Shown here piece after piece: positions 1 to 10,229 of a stretch of 64,000 bases of DNA (position 1 is the first letter of the stretch; every line of letters begins with the position of its first letter). The translations under genes and the position numbers were made by a program. The notes beneath the pieces were generated by a model. The model made no database searches and had not been told where the DNA came from. It was given only the letters and a program-made list of their open reading frames with translations. Source of the stretch: Bacteroidetes bacterium HGW-Bacteroidetes-4 (GTDB lineage Bacteria; Bacteroidota; Bacteroidia; Bacteroidales; SZUA-534); NCBI GenBank assembly GCA_002840905.1, contig PHDD01000001.1:124001-188000 (forward strand), given 5' to 3'.

Positions 1-3000
1 GAACGATACCATAGGTAGTTGAATGTTACTGAAATCGATGATAGGACTAATGATTTCAGACCTTTGATAACCAGCATAACCCATTAGGTTGGTAACCCAA
101 GCCATGGAACTGTCTGATGCGTAGGAAATAACCGGAGCTGCGGGAATACCAAGTTCCCATTGGGTTGAATCGTCGGTTACTTGCCACAGAGTATCCCCTT
201 CAAAACTATCATGATAACCCAATACCTGGTCAACCACAACGCGATTTAGCTTCATCAAATGTTCCTCGAACCAGTTGTTGTTTTGCACCAATTCGTCGTT
301 GGGGCAATAAATGTTAAGTTCAAAGAAATAGCCACCAGCAGTTGAAAGATTGAGGTACTGGCTCAGGGTAATTTCCCTTTCTTCATTGGGAGCAATATTC
401 AAGCCTCCCAAAGCCTGATAAATCACTTCAGTTTCAAACAGGCGGACACTCACATAAAGTGAATCGATTGGGTTTAGCCCATTGTTTTTCACCACAAAAC
501 GAACGGTGTCGTTGGCATTCACTTCACCGCTGCTTGGCGATAGAACACTTAAAATGCCGACGTCGTTACCCGGTTGGTAGTTATATATTTTAAAATTATC
601 GAATGCAAAACCTTGCTTACCTTCCCAATTATTGCGTGATACATAGGCAAATCGGAATTGTACCTGTTCCTGATTAGCCAGTTGGTCAACCATATGGTTT
701 GCTTTCATCCAGCCGGTGTCGGTATAGTTGGTCCAACCGGTATTGGCACTATTATAGTTTTCTATTGCATAAGCCAATTCTTCTTTTCCGGGTGCATAAG
801 GAGTATACCAGTTGACGGGATCGCCCACATTGCCCAAATTTGCCCAATACCCTTCATTCATGTTAAAGTATTGAAGTTGTACCAACTGCTCGGGACCTAA
901 ATCGCGGAATATATCGAATTCAACAACAGGGAAAGTAAGGTTCTTGAAACTGAATCCCGGACTATACAGGTAACTGATTTCCCTAAATCCGCCCTGAGTT
1001 CCCAAACCGGTTTTCCAGATGTTATTTTCAGATTGTGCTAAGGAACCTGCTTCAGGAATTCCACGTTCCCAACTGCTGTATGGGGTGTTCCATTCGTTTT
1101 TTGTGTACCACTGCTGAGGCCCTTCGAATGCAAACAAAAGGCTCGAATCGACCTGTATGCCTGGGGCATTAAACAGTACCGCATTAATTGTATCGTTAGC
1201 TGGGTTAATATCTCCGGTAGCAGTAATCCAGGCTTTTAACGTATGTGGTCCATAACCCGATAGATTTATACTTTGAGTTGGATAAATGGTATTTGAATAC
1301 TGTGCACTAAGGTATACTTCCTGATTCTCAGTTAATGTATCTCCTCCGTTTACTGTATAATTTAATTGAATTTGGTAGGCATCGGTATTTCCATAATTAA
1401 ATACTTCAAAATGGAAATCGCTGAAGAAAGGAGTCAGCTCAACCATGTTGTGCTGTTCAATCCTTAGTATTTCAAGGTCAATGCCCTGGGCATCGTAAAT
1501 ACTAAAGTTATCGATAGCTACTCCATCAAAACCGGTATTGGCATCAGGAGCTGAGCCAAAGTAAATACGAAACTGCACCTGTCCCTGGTTTCCGTAAGGA
1601 AGGTATGTGGTGTATTTACGCCATTGACCGTATTGCCCGTTAATTCCAAAATAGGGTGCATTGGGATATTCTATAATATAATTGCAATGTTCCAGATTGG
1701 GTATGTTGTTTTCACAAATGTCGTCCCAATACATACCTCCACTGTTCGATGCCTGAAGGGTAAAGCTTGCCAGTGAATCGGTCTGTGCCCAATAATAGAA
1801 TGACAATACCGGATTCTGAACACCGGTAAAATCAAATACGGGAGTTTCAATATAGGATGCTTCATTGGCATTATATCCGGTAGATAAACCGGTAAGCCAG
1901 ACATTGGATCCTGAATAAGCAGTGTTTATTACTGAACCGGCTGGTATTCCTCGTTCCCACGAACTGTTTTGACCACCTGCCATCATTTGGTCGGCACCTT
2001 CAAAATCGTCGAAGTAGGGGAAGGTTGAAACAAGTAAAGGATTGTAATAAGTATATACCAGAGTGTCGTTAAAGGGATTGCCGTCGCCCGGAACCTGCAC
2101 AACCAGTTTAATTTCGCGATTGCCAGCGGATGAAAGGTCAAAAGTTTGTGCCGTGGTAAATTCCGGACCGGCCTTACTGAGTTGTCCATAGGTAAAGGTT
2201 TCTGTAACCCAGGCACCACCATCAATGGATATGCTTACATCAAACAATTCGATCATTTCATAACCCAGATTCTCCACTTCAAAACTTAAGGTTTCACTGG
2301 GGCCGGTATGGCGATTTATCGGGTTAATAAGTTTGTTGATGGCCATATCGTAGGTGCCGTCGTAAACGGTAAAATCATCGAATACATAGCCTTCAGATAT
2401 ACTGGTATCAATTTGATTTGCCTTGTATATAAGACGGAATTTCACATTGTTTTTTTCTGCCAGATTGAGATCGTAGTCTACAAGACTAACCTGGGTTTCC
2501 CATTCATAACTGTTATCGAGCCAGCAATCAGTCCTGCCAAATTCATTGAATACGGGATGATAGCTGTTAAACCAACGATAATCTGAATTGCCATAGGTTT
2601 GCCAGGTACGTCCCGAGTCAATACTCACCTGGAAAGTAGCGGCAGCATCGAGGTCGTAACTTTGGTTTTTCCATAACTTAAACGAAATGGCCGGACGGGT
2701 AATTCCGGTAAAGTCGAACCAGGGACTTTCAAGTGTAGCGTAAACCGGCGTTGTTTTATCACCTAAATTGGTGAAGAGTGCCTTGTTACCACTGAATGCG
2801 CCAGGTATTTTGCTTCCATTGGGAGCATCGCTTAGCCAAACATTGTTTTGCTCAGCCGAAATCCAGGTAGCTGCTCCTTCAAAATCATCGAAGTAGGGAA
2901 GGCTGCTAACCAAACCCTGATTTATAAAGGTATAGTGCAGGGTGTCGTTGTACCCATTGGCATCGGATACCGAGGCTACTGCAACGCTCAGTGTGTGTAC

Positions 3001-6000
3001 ACCTGCTGCCGAAAAGTCGAAAGTAGGGGCAAAGGTATGTGTGGCCAGCCCGCTTCCGGGAACTGCCGGTGTGGCAGCGTCGGTTACAAAGGCGGCCCCA
3101 TTAACGGAATACGATAGGGTGTAGCTTGCCGCAGTTACTGCATTTAAACCATAGTTTTGTATTTGAATACTCAATGGGGCACTGCCTATATTGGGTTTCA
3201 CTACGGGACTCAATACCTTACTGATGCTTAAATCAACACCGGGGCTTTCTTTAACCGTAAAATTGTCGATGGCTATCCCCTCATCATGGCTCATGTTTAA
3301 TCCGGAATTGGCAAGGAACCGGAATTGTAAGTTCTCCAACCCGGCTAAAGACGGCAGGGTTGCCTGGACCAGTACCCAATCGTTATCCTGCACTTTGGCC
3401 CAGCCTGCTGTTTCGCCATATCCCGTTAGATATTGCACAGTGGGCCAATTCACCGAATTCTCACCCATCAAAGGTTGCCACGAAACACCATCGGTGGCGT
3501 ATTCGAAAGCAACAAAACTTTCATTGTCAACAAGGTGTCGTTTAACATAAAACGAAACTACGGGTTTAGCCAGACTTGTCGTATTAAAATTGGGACTATA
3601 TAAAGCAGCCTGCTCATAGCTCGACATGGCTTTTTGGGGGCTGGTAGTCATGGTATAACTGCCCTGATAGGTTGTGTTCAAATGGCTGCCTCCCGGCATG
3701 GTCTGTTCCCAGAGCTGTCCTTTCCAGGGATTGTTAGAATAAGCATACCACAGGGTATCAAGTATTCCTTCAAAGGTTTCGGTATAAGGATAGCTGCCTA
3801 CGGTTCCTATGCGGTTAATGGTTTTGTAAACTGTGTCGTTAAACAGGGTGCTGTATGCATTCGCTAAGGAATAGGTATGATTATAAACACCTACCGAATT
3901 TAGGAATTCTTCATTATCGCTGGAAACATACATTTCTTCATAAGGGTTGAGAAATATGGTCGACAGGGTATCACCCGTACTCCAGGTATCGCTTTGTATT
4001 TTCCAGGTTACACTACCATCAAAAGCAGCCAGTCCGTAGTTCTTTATATACATAGCCGGATATATCGAGGTGTGGTAGGGAAACGATTGCGGTTCGGTTC
4101 TTGTAATGGCCAGGTTTTGATAAGGCCATTCAAACACTTCCACATCGTCAATAGCAAAACCAGCACTGGTTTGGCCACCTTTATTTACGAACTTAAACCT
4201 GATTTTAAGGTCTGATGGAGGTGCATCTATTTTATAGATTGCTGTTCGCCATGCGTAATTGGTTCCCATATGGTAGTTATAGCTTCCTTCGCCCAAATCC
4301 ATAGTTCCCTGGTTAAATTCCTCAGGTAGTTCGTAGCTATAGGCATCTACCCAAACTGAATCGTAGCTGTTGTAGTATTGTAACTTGGCACCACTTTGCA
4401 TGGTGGTGGCAGCACTGTATTTAAAGCGTACGGCAACAGCCTGTGCTGCCGATACATAAATACAGGGGCTTACCAGGTACGATTCCTCGTCGGGATTGCA
4501 GTTGCCCGTTACATTGGTGGCCCATACAAAGGAACCGCTGGCGGGTTCGTTAACCGCCTGGTTGCTTGGGTAACCTCTTTGCCAACTGGCATTTCTTCCT
4601 TCAACCATCCATACATTGTCGGTTTCAAAGTTGTCGGTAAAAGGTGCACTCTGATAACTTTGGTTATAGATAAGCGTTTGGATGCTGTCGTTATAGGCCC
4701 ATTCGTCGCCAGCATAAGTTACCGCAACTGAAAGTTCGTGCATGCCCGGAGTACTTAAATCAATATAACCCAGGGTTTGATAAGTTGCGGTAGCTCCCGG
4801 ATTCAGGTTTGCCCCATAGATGGTATCGTGCAACCAGCCGTTTACCTGTTCGTAATATGAAACTACGATATTGCCGCTAATGGGGTCAGCACCGGTGTTT
4901 TTATAAACCAGTTGAATGGGCTGGCTTCCGCTTAAACCACATCCCGATACGGGACTTATCAATTTAATAAGGGCCACGTCGGTGCCCAGACACTCGTCGT
5001 TGAAACAATCGTATACCTGAGTGGTGTTATCGCTTACCATAAGTATGCGGTTGGGTTGTTCGGGCAGGTCAAGCAATCCTTCCCAGCTATTGTTGATTAG
5101 GTATTTGTAATTGTAGGTATCGCCAATCGGGAAGTTATAATCCATCATTAACTCGTAGATGCCGTTCTTGTCGGCATCGTACAATTGGTGGTACGTTCCG
5201 TCCCAACCGTTAAAGTCGCCAGCCAGGTGAACCGTTTCGGTGTCGGGGTCAAATAAAGCCTGATTGATTTGCTTGCTCAGGTTTACACTAAATGTGATTT
5301 TGTTGAAGGTCTTTATTGGCTCGGCAGCTAGTCCGGGTTCCATGTATAGCTGGTCCACAAAGTCGATGGGACCGTCGTAAATACGCACATCGCTCATAGC
5401 CCCTTTATAAAAGCTGCTTGTTCCGTTGTAAGATCCCACGCTTAAGTCCGAACCGTAGTTGTCGAACCAATCGGTAGTATAATGACTGAAAATGAGTGTA
5501 GCGTTTTTGAAAAACTTGATATCGGAACCATTATAGGTTACGGTTAGCAGCGACCAGGTGTCGGTAAAGAAAGGATTCCAACTCATTTGGACCACTTGTT
5601 CGGCGCCCCCTGTCCAATAGCTGAATTTAATGCTGCCATTGTACAAGGCCAGTTTCCATTCGTTGCCCAGACTGGCTGCTGAGAATAAAACATATTCTGT
5701 TTCGGGTAACAATTCCTGGGGTTTAATCCAGGCCGAAAGGGTGAATTGGTTGTTGCTCACCATTTCGTTGCTATGACTGTATGTAAGCGACTGTGTACCA
5801 TCGAAAGCCAATGCGCCTTTGTTTTGAAAGCGTGAAGTGGTGTAGGAGGGAGTAAAAGCCGGTGTTCCGGTTTCGGGGCCGGTAAGTCCGTTTTGGTCAA
5901 GGTTCATGTCGAAATCGGCATCGAATACCAGTTGAGGGCTGGTGGCATTAAATTGAAATTCAAAAGCTCCCATGTCAATACGTGAATAAGTTTCCGCAAA

Positions 6001-7059
6001 TATCCGGCTGTTGCCTTCAAAATCGGTGGCTGGAAGGTTCAATCCTGCGGTGTCGGCTAAGCCAGCATTTATAGCGGGCGAGTTTTCCAACAGCGCCCAG
6101 TTATATAGGGTTCCATCGTAAAGGGGGCCGCTGCCCTCTGCCGGGTAATCGAAATAAGGCTCACCGACAAGGTTGTTTTTATAAAACAGGTAGCTGACTT
6201 CGTTTGTAACTACCTGGGGATGATGATTCGAAAGTAAGTTATTCTCGAAATAAGCTTCGTTCAGATAGTTGTAAATAGGTTGGAAAAAATTATCGTTGTT
6301 ATGTATTATATTATTGTAAGCGTATAAAGTAATGCTTGAAAAGTGAAATGGCGTTCCCTCGTTACACGCCAGAGTGTTGTTGGTAAGCCAAAGGCTTTTT
6401 TCTGCTCCGTCAGCATACAGCAGGTAGTTTCCTCCGTTGTTTACCAAAACACTTTGCGTTAACGTTACATCGGATCCCACTGAAGCAATAGCTGAACCAT
6501 AGCCGTTTGCAACGTTTTGGGTAAAGAAACAGTTGCTTACCTTTGCCTGCGACATATAAAAATAAAGCGCCGCACCATTATTATCGGCCATTGTGTTTTT
6601 AAACAAACAATTATCGATGCTTATGTTGTAGTGTTCATTCGTACTAATGGCTCCTCCATCGGTGTTTTGCCCTGTTGCAAAGGCATAATGGAACTCGCAG
6701 TACGAAAATTTACTGGGTTTGGTGTACATTTGGGCTGTAAAGTCGATACCAGCCCAACCCGTAGCTTCGTTCCCGTTTATGGGTTTGAATACAATGGGGT
6801 TTCCCGGAGTACTAACGGCTTCAATTACTCCGTCCATATTTACCATTATGCTGTAATAGCCGGTAAAGAGCACCTTGGTGCCAGGGGCAATTATCAGGGT
6901 GTCGGTAACATTAACATCGGAATAAACAAATACGGTGTCTACATTCCATGTGGCACTGGTAATAAATGAATCGGCAACCAGACTGGTGGCAAATAATTGA
7001 GCCGACAGCAGGATTCCCATTGCTAAACTTGCAAATGATTTGAAGGTAATTGTTTTCAT
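1..7059 (-). CDS. Giant secreted modular protein (C-terminus beyond window)
   Basis: This frame has no stop from the ATG at 7059 to the window edge, so at least 2353 residues are encoded; it is missing from the ORF track only because the stop is off the edge. The N-terminus has a signal peptide (MKTITFKSFASLAMGILLSA). Residues ~30-340 resemble a right-handed beta-helix (repeated N-rich strands). A LamG/concanavalin-like domain follows (~375-570, with ALAFDGTQSL), then an E-set domain (~575-680, HLAGDFNGWDG) like those preceding CBM48-type modules. The rest is at least six ~300-residue modules, each an Ig/CARDB-like part (NPxNDT) followed by a jelly-roll-like part opening FE...SSWERGIP. This architecture is typical of surface adhesins or glycan-binding proteins exported by the type IX secretion system; the C-terminal sorting signal would lie off the left edge. 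Exact function unknown. Confidence 0.85.
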   Translation of the reverse strand, partial: MKTITFKSFASLAMGILLSAQLFATSLVADSFITSATWNVDTVFVYSDVNVTDTLIIAPGTKVLFTGYYSIMVNMDGVIEAVSTPGNPIVFKPINGNEATGWAGIDFTAQMYTKPSKFSYCEFHYAFATGQNTDGGAISTNEHYNISIDNCLFKNTMADNNGAALYFYMSQAKVSNCFFTQNVANGYGSAIASVGSDVTLTQSVLVNNGGNYLLYADGAEKSLWLTNNTLACNEGTPFHFSSITLYAYNNIIHNNDNFFQPIYNYLNEAYFENNLLSNHHPQVVTNEVSYLFYKNNLVGEPYFDYPAEGSGPLYDGTLYNWALLENSPAINAGLADTAGLNLPATDFEGNSRIFAETYSRIDMGAFEFQFNATSPQLVFDADFDMNLDQNGLTGPETGTPAFTPSYTTSRFQNKGALAFDGTQSLTYSHSNEMVSNNQFTLSAWIKPQELLPETEYVLFSAASLGNEWKLALYNGSIKFSYWTGGAEQVVQMSWNPFFTDTWSLLTVTYNGSDIKFFKNATLIFSHYTTDWFDNYGSDLSVGSYNGTSSFYKGAMSDVRIYDGPIDFVDQLYMEPGLAAEPIKTFNKITFSVNLSKQINQALFDPDTETVHLAGDFNGWDGTYHQLYDADKNGIYELMMDYNFPIGDTYNYKYLINNSWEGLLDLPEQPNRILMVSDNTTQVYDCFNDECLGTDVALIKLISPVSGCGLSGSQPIQLVYKNTGADPISGNIVVSYYEQVNGWLHDTIYGANLNPGATATYQTLGYIDLSTPGMHELSVAVTYAGDEWAYNDSIQTLIYNQSYQSAPFTDNFETDNVWMVEGRNASWQRGYPSNQAVNEPASGSFVWATNVTGNCNPDEESYLVSPCIYVSAAQAVAVRFKYSAATTMQSGAKLQYYNSYDSVWVDAYSYELPEEFNQGTMDLGEGSYNYHMGTNYAWRTAIYKIDAPPSDLKIRFKFVNKGGQTSAGFAIDDVEVFEWPYQNLAITRTEPQSFPYHTSIYPAMYIKNYGLAAFDGSVTWKIQSDTWSTGDTLSTIFLNPYEEMYVSSDNEEFLNSVGVYNHTYSLANAYSTLFNDTVYKTINRIGTVGSYPYTETFEGILDTLWYAYSNNPWKGQLWEQTMPGGSHLNTTYQGSYTMTTSPQKAMSSYEQAALYSPNFNTTSLAKPVVSFYVKRHLVDNESFVAFEYATDGVSWQPLMGENSVNWPTVQYLTGYGETAGWAKVQDNDWVLVQATLPSLAGLENLQFRFLANSGLNMSHDEGIAIDNFTVKESPGVDLSISKVLSPVVKPNIGSAPLSIQIQNYGLNAVTAASYTLSYSVNGAAFVTDAATPAVPGSGLATHTFAPTFDFSAAGVHTLSVAVASVSDANGYNDTLHYTFINQGLVSSLPYFDDFEGAATWISAEQNNVWLSDAPNGSKIPGAFSGNKALFTNLGDKTTPVYATLESPWFDFTGITRPAISFKLWKNQSYDLDAAATFQVSIDSGRTWQTYGNSDYRWFNSYHPVFNEFGRTDCWLDNSYEWETQVSLVDYDLNLAEKNNVKFRLIYKANQIDTSISEGYVFDDFTVYDGTYDMAINKLINPINRHTGPSETLSFEVENLGYEMIELFDVSISIDGGAWVTETFTYGQLSKAGPEFTTAQTFDLSSAGNREIKLVVQVPGDGNPFNDTLVYTYYNPLLVSTFPYFDDFEGADQMMAGGQNSSWERGIPAGSVINTAYSGSNVWLTGLSTGYNANEASYIETPVFDFTGVQNPVLSFYYWAQTDSLASFTLQASNSGGMYWDDICENNIPNLEHCNYIIEYPNAPYFGINGQYGQWRKYTTYLPYGNQGQVQFRIYFGSAPDANTGFDGVAIDNFSIYDAQGIDLEILRIEQHNMVELTPFFSDFHFEVFNYGNTDAYQIQLNYTVNGGDTLTENQEVYLSAQYSNTIYPTQSINLSGYGPHTLKAWITATGDINPANDTINAVLFNAPGIQVDSSLLFAFEGPQQWYTKNEWNTPYSSWERGIPEAGSLAQSENNIWKTGLGTQGGFREISYLYSPGFSFKNLTFPVVEFDIFRDLGPEQLVQLQYFNMNEGYWANLGNVGDPVNWYTPYAPGKEELAYAIENYNSANTGWTNYTDTGWMKANHMVDQLANQEQVQFRFAYVSRNNWEGKQGFAFDNFKIYNYQPGNDVGILSVLSPSSGEVNANDTVRFVVKNNGLNPIDSLYVSVRLFETEVIYQALGGLNIAPNEEREITLSQYLNLSTAGGYFFELNIYCPNDELVQNNNWFEEHLMKLNRVVVDQVLGYHDSFEGDTLWQVTDDSTQWELGIPAAPVISYASDSSMAWVTNLMGYAGYQRSEIISPIIDFSNIQLPMVSF

Positions 7060-7487
7060 AGCCTTTCACTTTATATGCGTTAACTGTTCTGGTTTATATA
7101 TTTTTCTGGGTCTTAGTGCTAAATATAAATAAAAAAATCATACATTATTCACTTTTTGGAGTAACAATTCGTTTTTGTTTTTGAACGAACTGCATTTGAT
7201 GGTAATGGCTGTGAATTCGATATGCGAACTAATTCTTTTTTTTCATCTTTTGGGTAATTGAGACTTGGGCAAACTTAACTAAAAAAATACAGTAAAGCAG
7301 GTATTTTTGTTTAAACAGTGCTGCAAAAATTCATGGGATGGTTATTTTTTATATCCGTTTTTTTTGTTTCCCGGGGTTATGGCAGGGAACAATTTTTTTT
7401 GTAGTTTCATACGCCATTTCTAAATCGGTTCTTTCTGATTTATTGCTTTTACTGATTTTTTATAACCACAAATTAAAATTTACTGCT
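7060..7487. other. Intergenic region between divergent genes
   Basis: This 428-base gap separates the giant minus-strand gene from the plus-strand HU-like gene. It is AT-rich with several T-runs. On the minus strand TATATTTA lies about 60 bases upstream of the giant gene and differs from the TAnnTTTG -7 element by one base. I see no coding region or RNA gene; the extension of the HU ORF back to 7338 is low-complexity and unlike the family. Confidence 0.5.
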
Positions 7488-7874
7488 ATGGCTATCCGAT
7501 ATAAAGTAATTGAGCGAGCCGAGCCCGGAGTACCGGGTGGGGGCAGGCGCCGGTATTTTGCCTCGGCCAATGTGAGTGGCGAATTTACCCTGCGCGATGC
7601 TACCAAACGCATCGAAAAAACAAGTACCATCAATGGTGCCGACATTTACGGGGTATTGTATGCCCTGATCGAAGTAATGAAAGACGCTCTGGCCGATGGG
7701 CAGATTTTCCGCCTGGGCGATTTAGGCAGTCTCAGGGTGAGCCTCTCGAGCCAAGGTTTCGACTCGCCCGACAAAGTAACGCCCGCAAGTATCAAGGGGG
7801 CCCGGGTTATTTTTACTCCGGGAACTGAAATAAAAGACCTGCTTGTATCGCTCGATTACAAAAAGCTGTCCTGA
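7488..7874 (+). CDS. HU-like DNA-binding protein (Bacteroidota type)
   Basis: The 128-residue product starting MAIRYKVIERAEPG resembles the long HU-related family common in Bacteroidota, in which an HU/IHF fold is carried in a ~130-residue protein. The central part (SGEFTLRDATKRIEKTSTIN, then a helix with VLYALIEVMKDALADGQ) and the beta-arm region (FRLGDLGSLRVSLSS) fit HU/IHF. Such proteins bind DNA with little sequence specificity and bend it. The ORF track begins at 7338, but the first 50 residues are hydrophobic low-complexity sequence, so I use the ATG at 7488, which gives the family's usual start. The gene stands alone; palindromic repeats follow about 70 bases downstream. Confidence 0.85.
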   Translation: MAIRYKVIERAEPGVPGGGRRRYFASANVSGEFTLRDATKRIEKTSTINGADIYGVLYALIEVMKDALADGQIFRLGDLGSLRVSLSSQGFDSPDKVTPASIKGARVIFTPGTEIKDLLVSLDYKKLS

Positions 7875-7944
7875 ATTTTGCCAAGGGAGGTTCATCATTA
7901 AATGATAGTTGGCAACAAACCATAGGTGCTTACAAAAATCCAAA

Positions 7945-8001
7945 CCGATGCGCATCCGATTTTTTTTTATGCGCATCGGTTTTATAAGCGATGCGCATCG
8001 G
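7945..8001. repeat. Three copies of a GATGCGCATC palindromic motif
   Basis: CCGATGCGCAT (7945-7955) and ATGCGCATCGG (7969-7979) form an 11-bp inverted repeat around a T-run. A third copy at 7989-8000, CGATGCGCATCG, is itself a 12-bp palindrome. This could be the HU gene's terminator region or a protein-binding site. It lies between the HU-like gene and the dipeptidase, and nothing else in the 350-base gap (7875-8224) looks like a gene. Confidence 0.7.
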
Positions 8002-8163
8002 TTAATATGTTTCACCTTAGTTATTTTTATAAATCACCCTTCGGAAGATTCCACACCTGCTTTGCGCTATGAGCAGCGTAGCGTTGTTGAAATTTCAGGC
8101 CTGGGGTAACTGGAGTGCCTGTTTTCTCAGGAAATACCTATTCTTCAACACCCGGTCCAAATT

Positions 8164-8192
8164 TTTGCAATTCCTTTATTTTATTAATTTTG
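8164..8192 (+). promoter_or_regulatory. Promoter of the C69 dipeptidase gene
   Basis: TTTG at 8164-8167 and TAATTTTG at 8185-8192, spaced 17 bases, match the Bacteroidota -33 and -7 elements. The start codon is 33 bases downstream. Confidence 0.6.
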
Positions 8193-8224
8193 TTGGCATT
8201 GTAAATTATTAAAACGAGATATAG

Positions 8225-9991
8225 ATGAGAAAACTTAGACGTATTGCTACAACCCTGAGCTTGGTATTGCTTGCCAGTGCTTATTCGTGGGCCTGTACCA
8301 ACTTTTTGGTTACCAAAGGGGCCTCGGCCGATGGTTCCACTTTTGTGAGCTATGCTGCCGACTCGCACGTGCTGTTTGGCGAATTGTATTTTTGGCCGGC
8401 TGCCGACCATGCCCCCGGAACCCTGCTAAAAGTGTATGAATGGGATACCGGTAAATTTCTGGGTGAGATTCCTCAGGTGGCCCATACCTACAACGTAACG
8501 GGCAATATGAACGAACACCAGCTGACCATTGGCGAAACTACCTATGGTGGTCACGGCGAATTGGTTGACACCACTGCAATTATTGATTACGGAAGCCTTA
8601 TTTACATTACCCTGCAACGCGCTAAAAACGCCCGCGAAGCCATTAAAACCATGGCCTGGCTGGTGCAGGAATATGGTTATTACAGCTCTGGCGAATCGTT
8701 CTCAGTGGCCGATCCTAACGAAGTTTGGATTCTTGAGATGATTGGCAAAGGAACCGAATTACACACTAAAGGAAAAGCCAAAGGAACCAACAAAAACAAA
8801 GGTGCCGTTTGGGTAGCCCGCATGATTCCCGACGGGTACGTGGCCGGGCATGCCAATCAGGCCCGTATCACTACTTTCCCCTGGAACAACGATGCCAGTT
8901 CCATCTCGTCGGACGAAATGGATAAAATATTCGACAAAAACGTAACAACCGTTTATAGTGCCGATGTAATGAGCTTTGCCAAAGCTAAAGGCTACATCAA
9001 CGATAACGTGACCAAAGAGAATTTCAGCTTTTCGGATACTTATGCCCCCGTTGATTTTGGCGGAGCCCGTTTCTGTGACATGCGCATATGGGCCTGGTTT
9101 AATAACATTGCCGATAGCATGGATCAATACTGGGAGTATGCCAAAGGAAACATTACTCACGACGAGAAAACCACCTATGCCAACAATCGCATGCCCTTGT
9201 GGGTGAAACCTAACCGTAAAATTACAGCACACGATGTAATGAACAACATGCGTAACCACCTTGAAGGAACCGAACTCGATATGAGCAAAGATGTGGGAGC
9301 TGGTCCGTATGCACTGCCTTACCGCTGGCGTAGCATGACCTGGAAAGTTGATGGCAAAAGCTATTGCCACGAACGTACCACCGCTACCCAGCAAACGGGT
9401 TTCTCGTTTGTTGCCCAAATGCGCTCGTGGTTGCCCAACGAGTACGGAGGCATCTTTTGGTTTGGGCTCGACGATGCTGCCAGTACCGTGTACATGCCCA
9501 TCTATCCCAGTTCAACCCGCGTGGCAGAATCCATTGCCGAAGGGTATGGTACTATGATGGATTTTAATGAAAATGCCGGCTTTTGGGTGTTTAACCAGGT
9601 AACCAACTTTGCCTACACGCGTTACAGCCTGATACATCCTGAAATAGCTGAAAAACAGCAGGCACTCGAGAAAAAATATATGGCTTACACCGCAGCCATC
9701 GATAAGGCGGCTGCCGAATTAATGAAAGTGGATCGCACACTGGCTGTTGAATTTGTGACCGATTACAGCGTAAACACAGCCAACCGTTTGGTTGCCGACT
9801 GGAAAACCTTTTACGGCCACCTGTTTACCAAATACATGGACGGTAACGTAAAATACAAACGCCCGGTACCTGAAAACCACAAATACATTCCCGCCAAGGT
9901 TGAATTCCCTGGTTACAGCGAGGAATATTACCGTCAGATTATTAAAGAAACCGGCGACCAGTTTTTGATGCCGGATAGCGGCGGACACTAA
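8225..9991 (+). CDS. C69-family dipeptidase, secreted
   Basis: The 588-residue protein has a signal peptide (MRKLRRIATTLSLVLLASAYSWA) followed directly by CTNFLVTKGASADGS. That is the hallmark of peptidase family C69 (PepD/U34-type dipeptidases), N-terminal-nucleophile hydrolases whose cysteine is exposed by processing and serves as nucleophile. Here the cysteine is residue 24, so signal cleavage and activation coincide. The length and the body motifs (PNEVWILEMIGKG, YALPYRWRSM, EYGGIFWFGLDDA) are usual for the family. The predicted role is hydrolysis of dipeptides in the periplasm or outside the cell. It is transcribed alone, with a promoter just upstream and a strong terminator after it. 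Confidence 0.92.
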   Translation: MRKLRRIATTLSLVLLASAYSWACTNFLVTKGASADGSTFVSYAADSHVLFGELYFWPAADHAPGTLLKVYEWDTGKFLGEIPQVAHTYNVTGNMNEHQLTIGETTYGGHGELVDTTAIIDYGSLIYITLQRAKNAREAIKTMAWLVQEYGYYSSGESFSVADPNEVWILEMIGKGTELHTKGKAKGTNKNKGAVWVARMIPDGYVAGHANQARITTFPWNNDASSISSDEMDKIFDKNVTTVYSADVMSFAKAKGYINDNVTKENFSFSDTYAPVDFGGARFCDMRIWAWFNNIADSMDQYWEYAKGNITHDEKTTYANNRMPLWVKPNRKITAHDVMNNMRNHLEGTELDMSKDVGAGPYALPYRWRSMTWKVDGKSYCHERTTATQQTGFSFVAQMRSWLPNEYGGIFWFGLDDAASTVYMPIYPSSTRVAESIAEGYGTMMDFNENAGFWVFNQVTNFAYTRYSLIHPEIAEKQQALEKKYMAYTAAIDKAAAELMKVDRTLAVEFVTDYSVNTANRLVADWKTFYGHLFTKYMDGNVKYKRPVPENHKYIPAKVEFPGYSEEYYRQIIKETGDQFLMPDSGGH

Positions 9992-10010
9992 GCATTGCCT
10001 TATGATAATA

Positions 10011-10037
10011 AAGCCCCGGAGCAAAGTTCCGGGGCTT
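10011..10037 (+). terminator. Rho-independent terminator of the dipeptidase gene
   Basis: AAGCCCCGGA and TCCGGGGCTT form a 10-bp stem around a 7-base loop, followed by a T-run, 20 bases after the dipeptidase stop. Confidence 0.9.
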
Positions 10038-10114
10038 TTTTTGTTTCCGGTTAATGAGTCGGTTGTTGAGTGGACAGCCTTTAAACAAAAAGAAAAAACT
10101 AAAAGGCTTTGCTA

Positions 10115-10144
10115 TTGAATATTAAAAATAAAACACTATTTTTG
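10115..10144 (+). promoter_or_regulatory. Promoter of rplS
   Basis: TTG at 10115-10117 and TATTTTTG at 10137-10144 are separated by 19 bases, an almost ideal Bacteroidota -33/-7 pair. The transcript would have an ~80-base leader before the rplS ATG. Confidence 0.7.
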
Positions 10145-10229
10145 CGGCTCAATTGTGCGTAATCTCTTTCAGTTGACATAGAGCCTGATACATTACGTTC
10201 ATAAATAAAAACTTTAAAAAGCTATTGAA

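Noticed and set aside
6517-6969. 150-residue plus-strand ORF, and other plus-strand ORFs in 1-7 kb
   Set aside because: They lie opposite the giant minus-strand gene, which is open over its whole length and shows regular domains.
7338-7487. N-terminal extension of the HU-like ORF
   Set aside because: Fifty hydrophobic, low-complexity residues absent from the family; the ATG at 7488 gives the normal start.
8759-9418. 219-residue minus-strand ORF inside the dipeptidase gene
   Set aside because: Antisense shadow of a strongly conserved C69 dipeptidase; no signal peptide, family motif or promoter.
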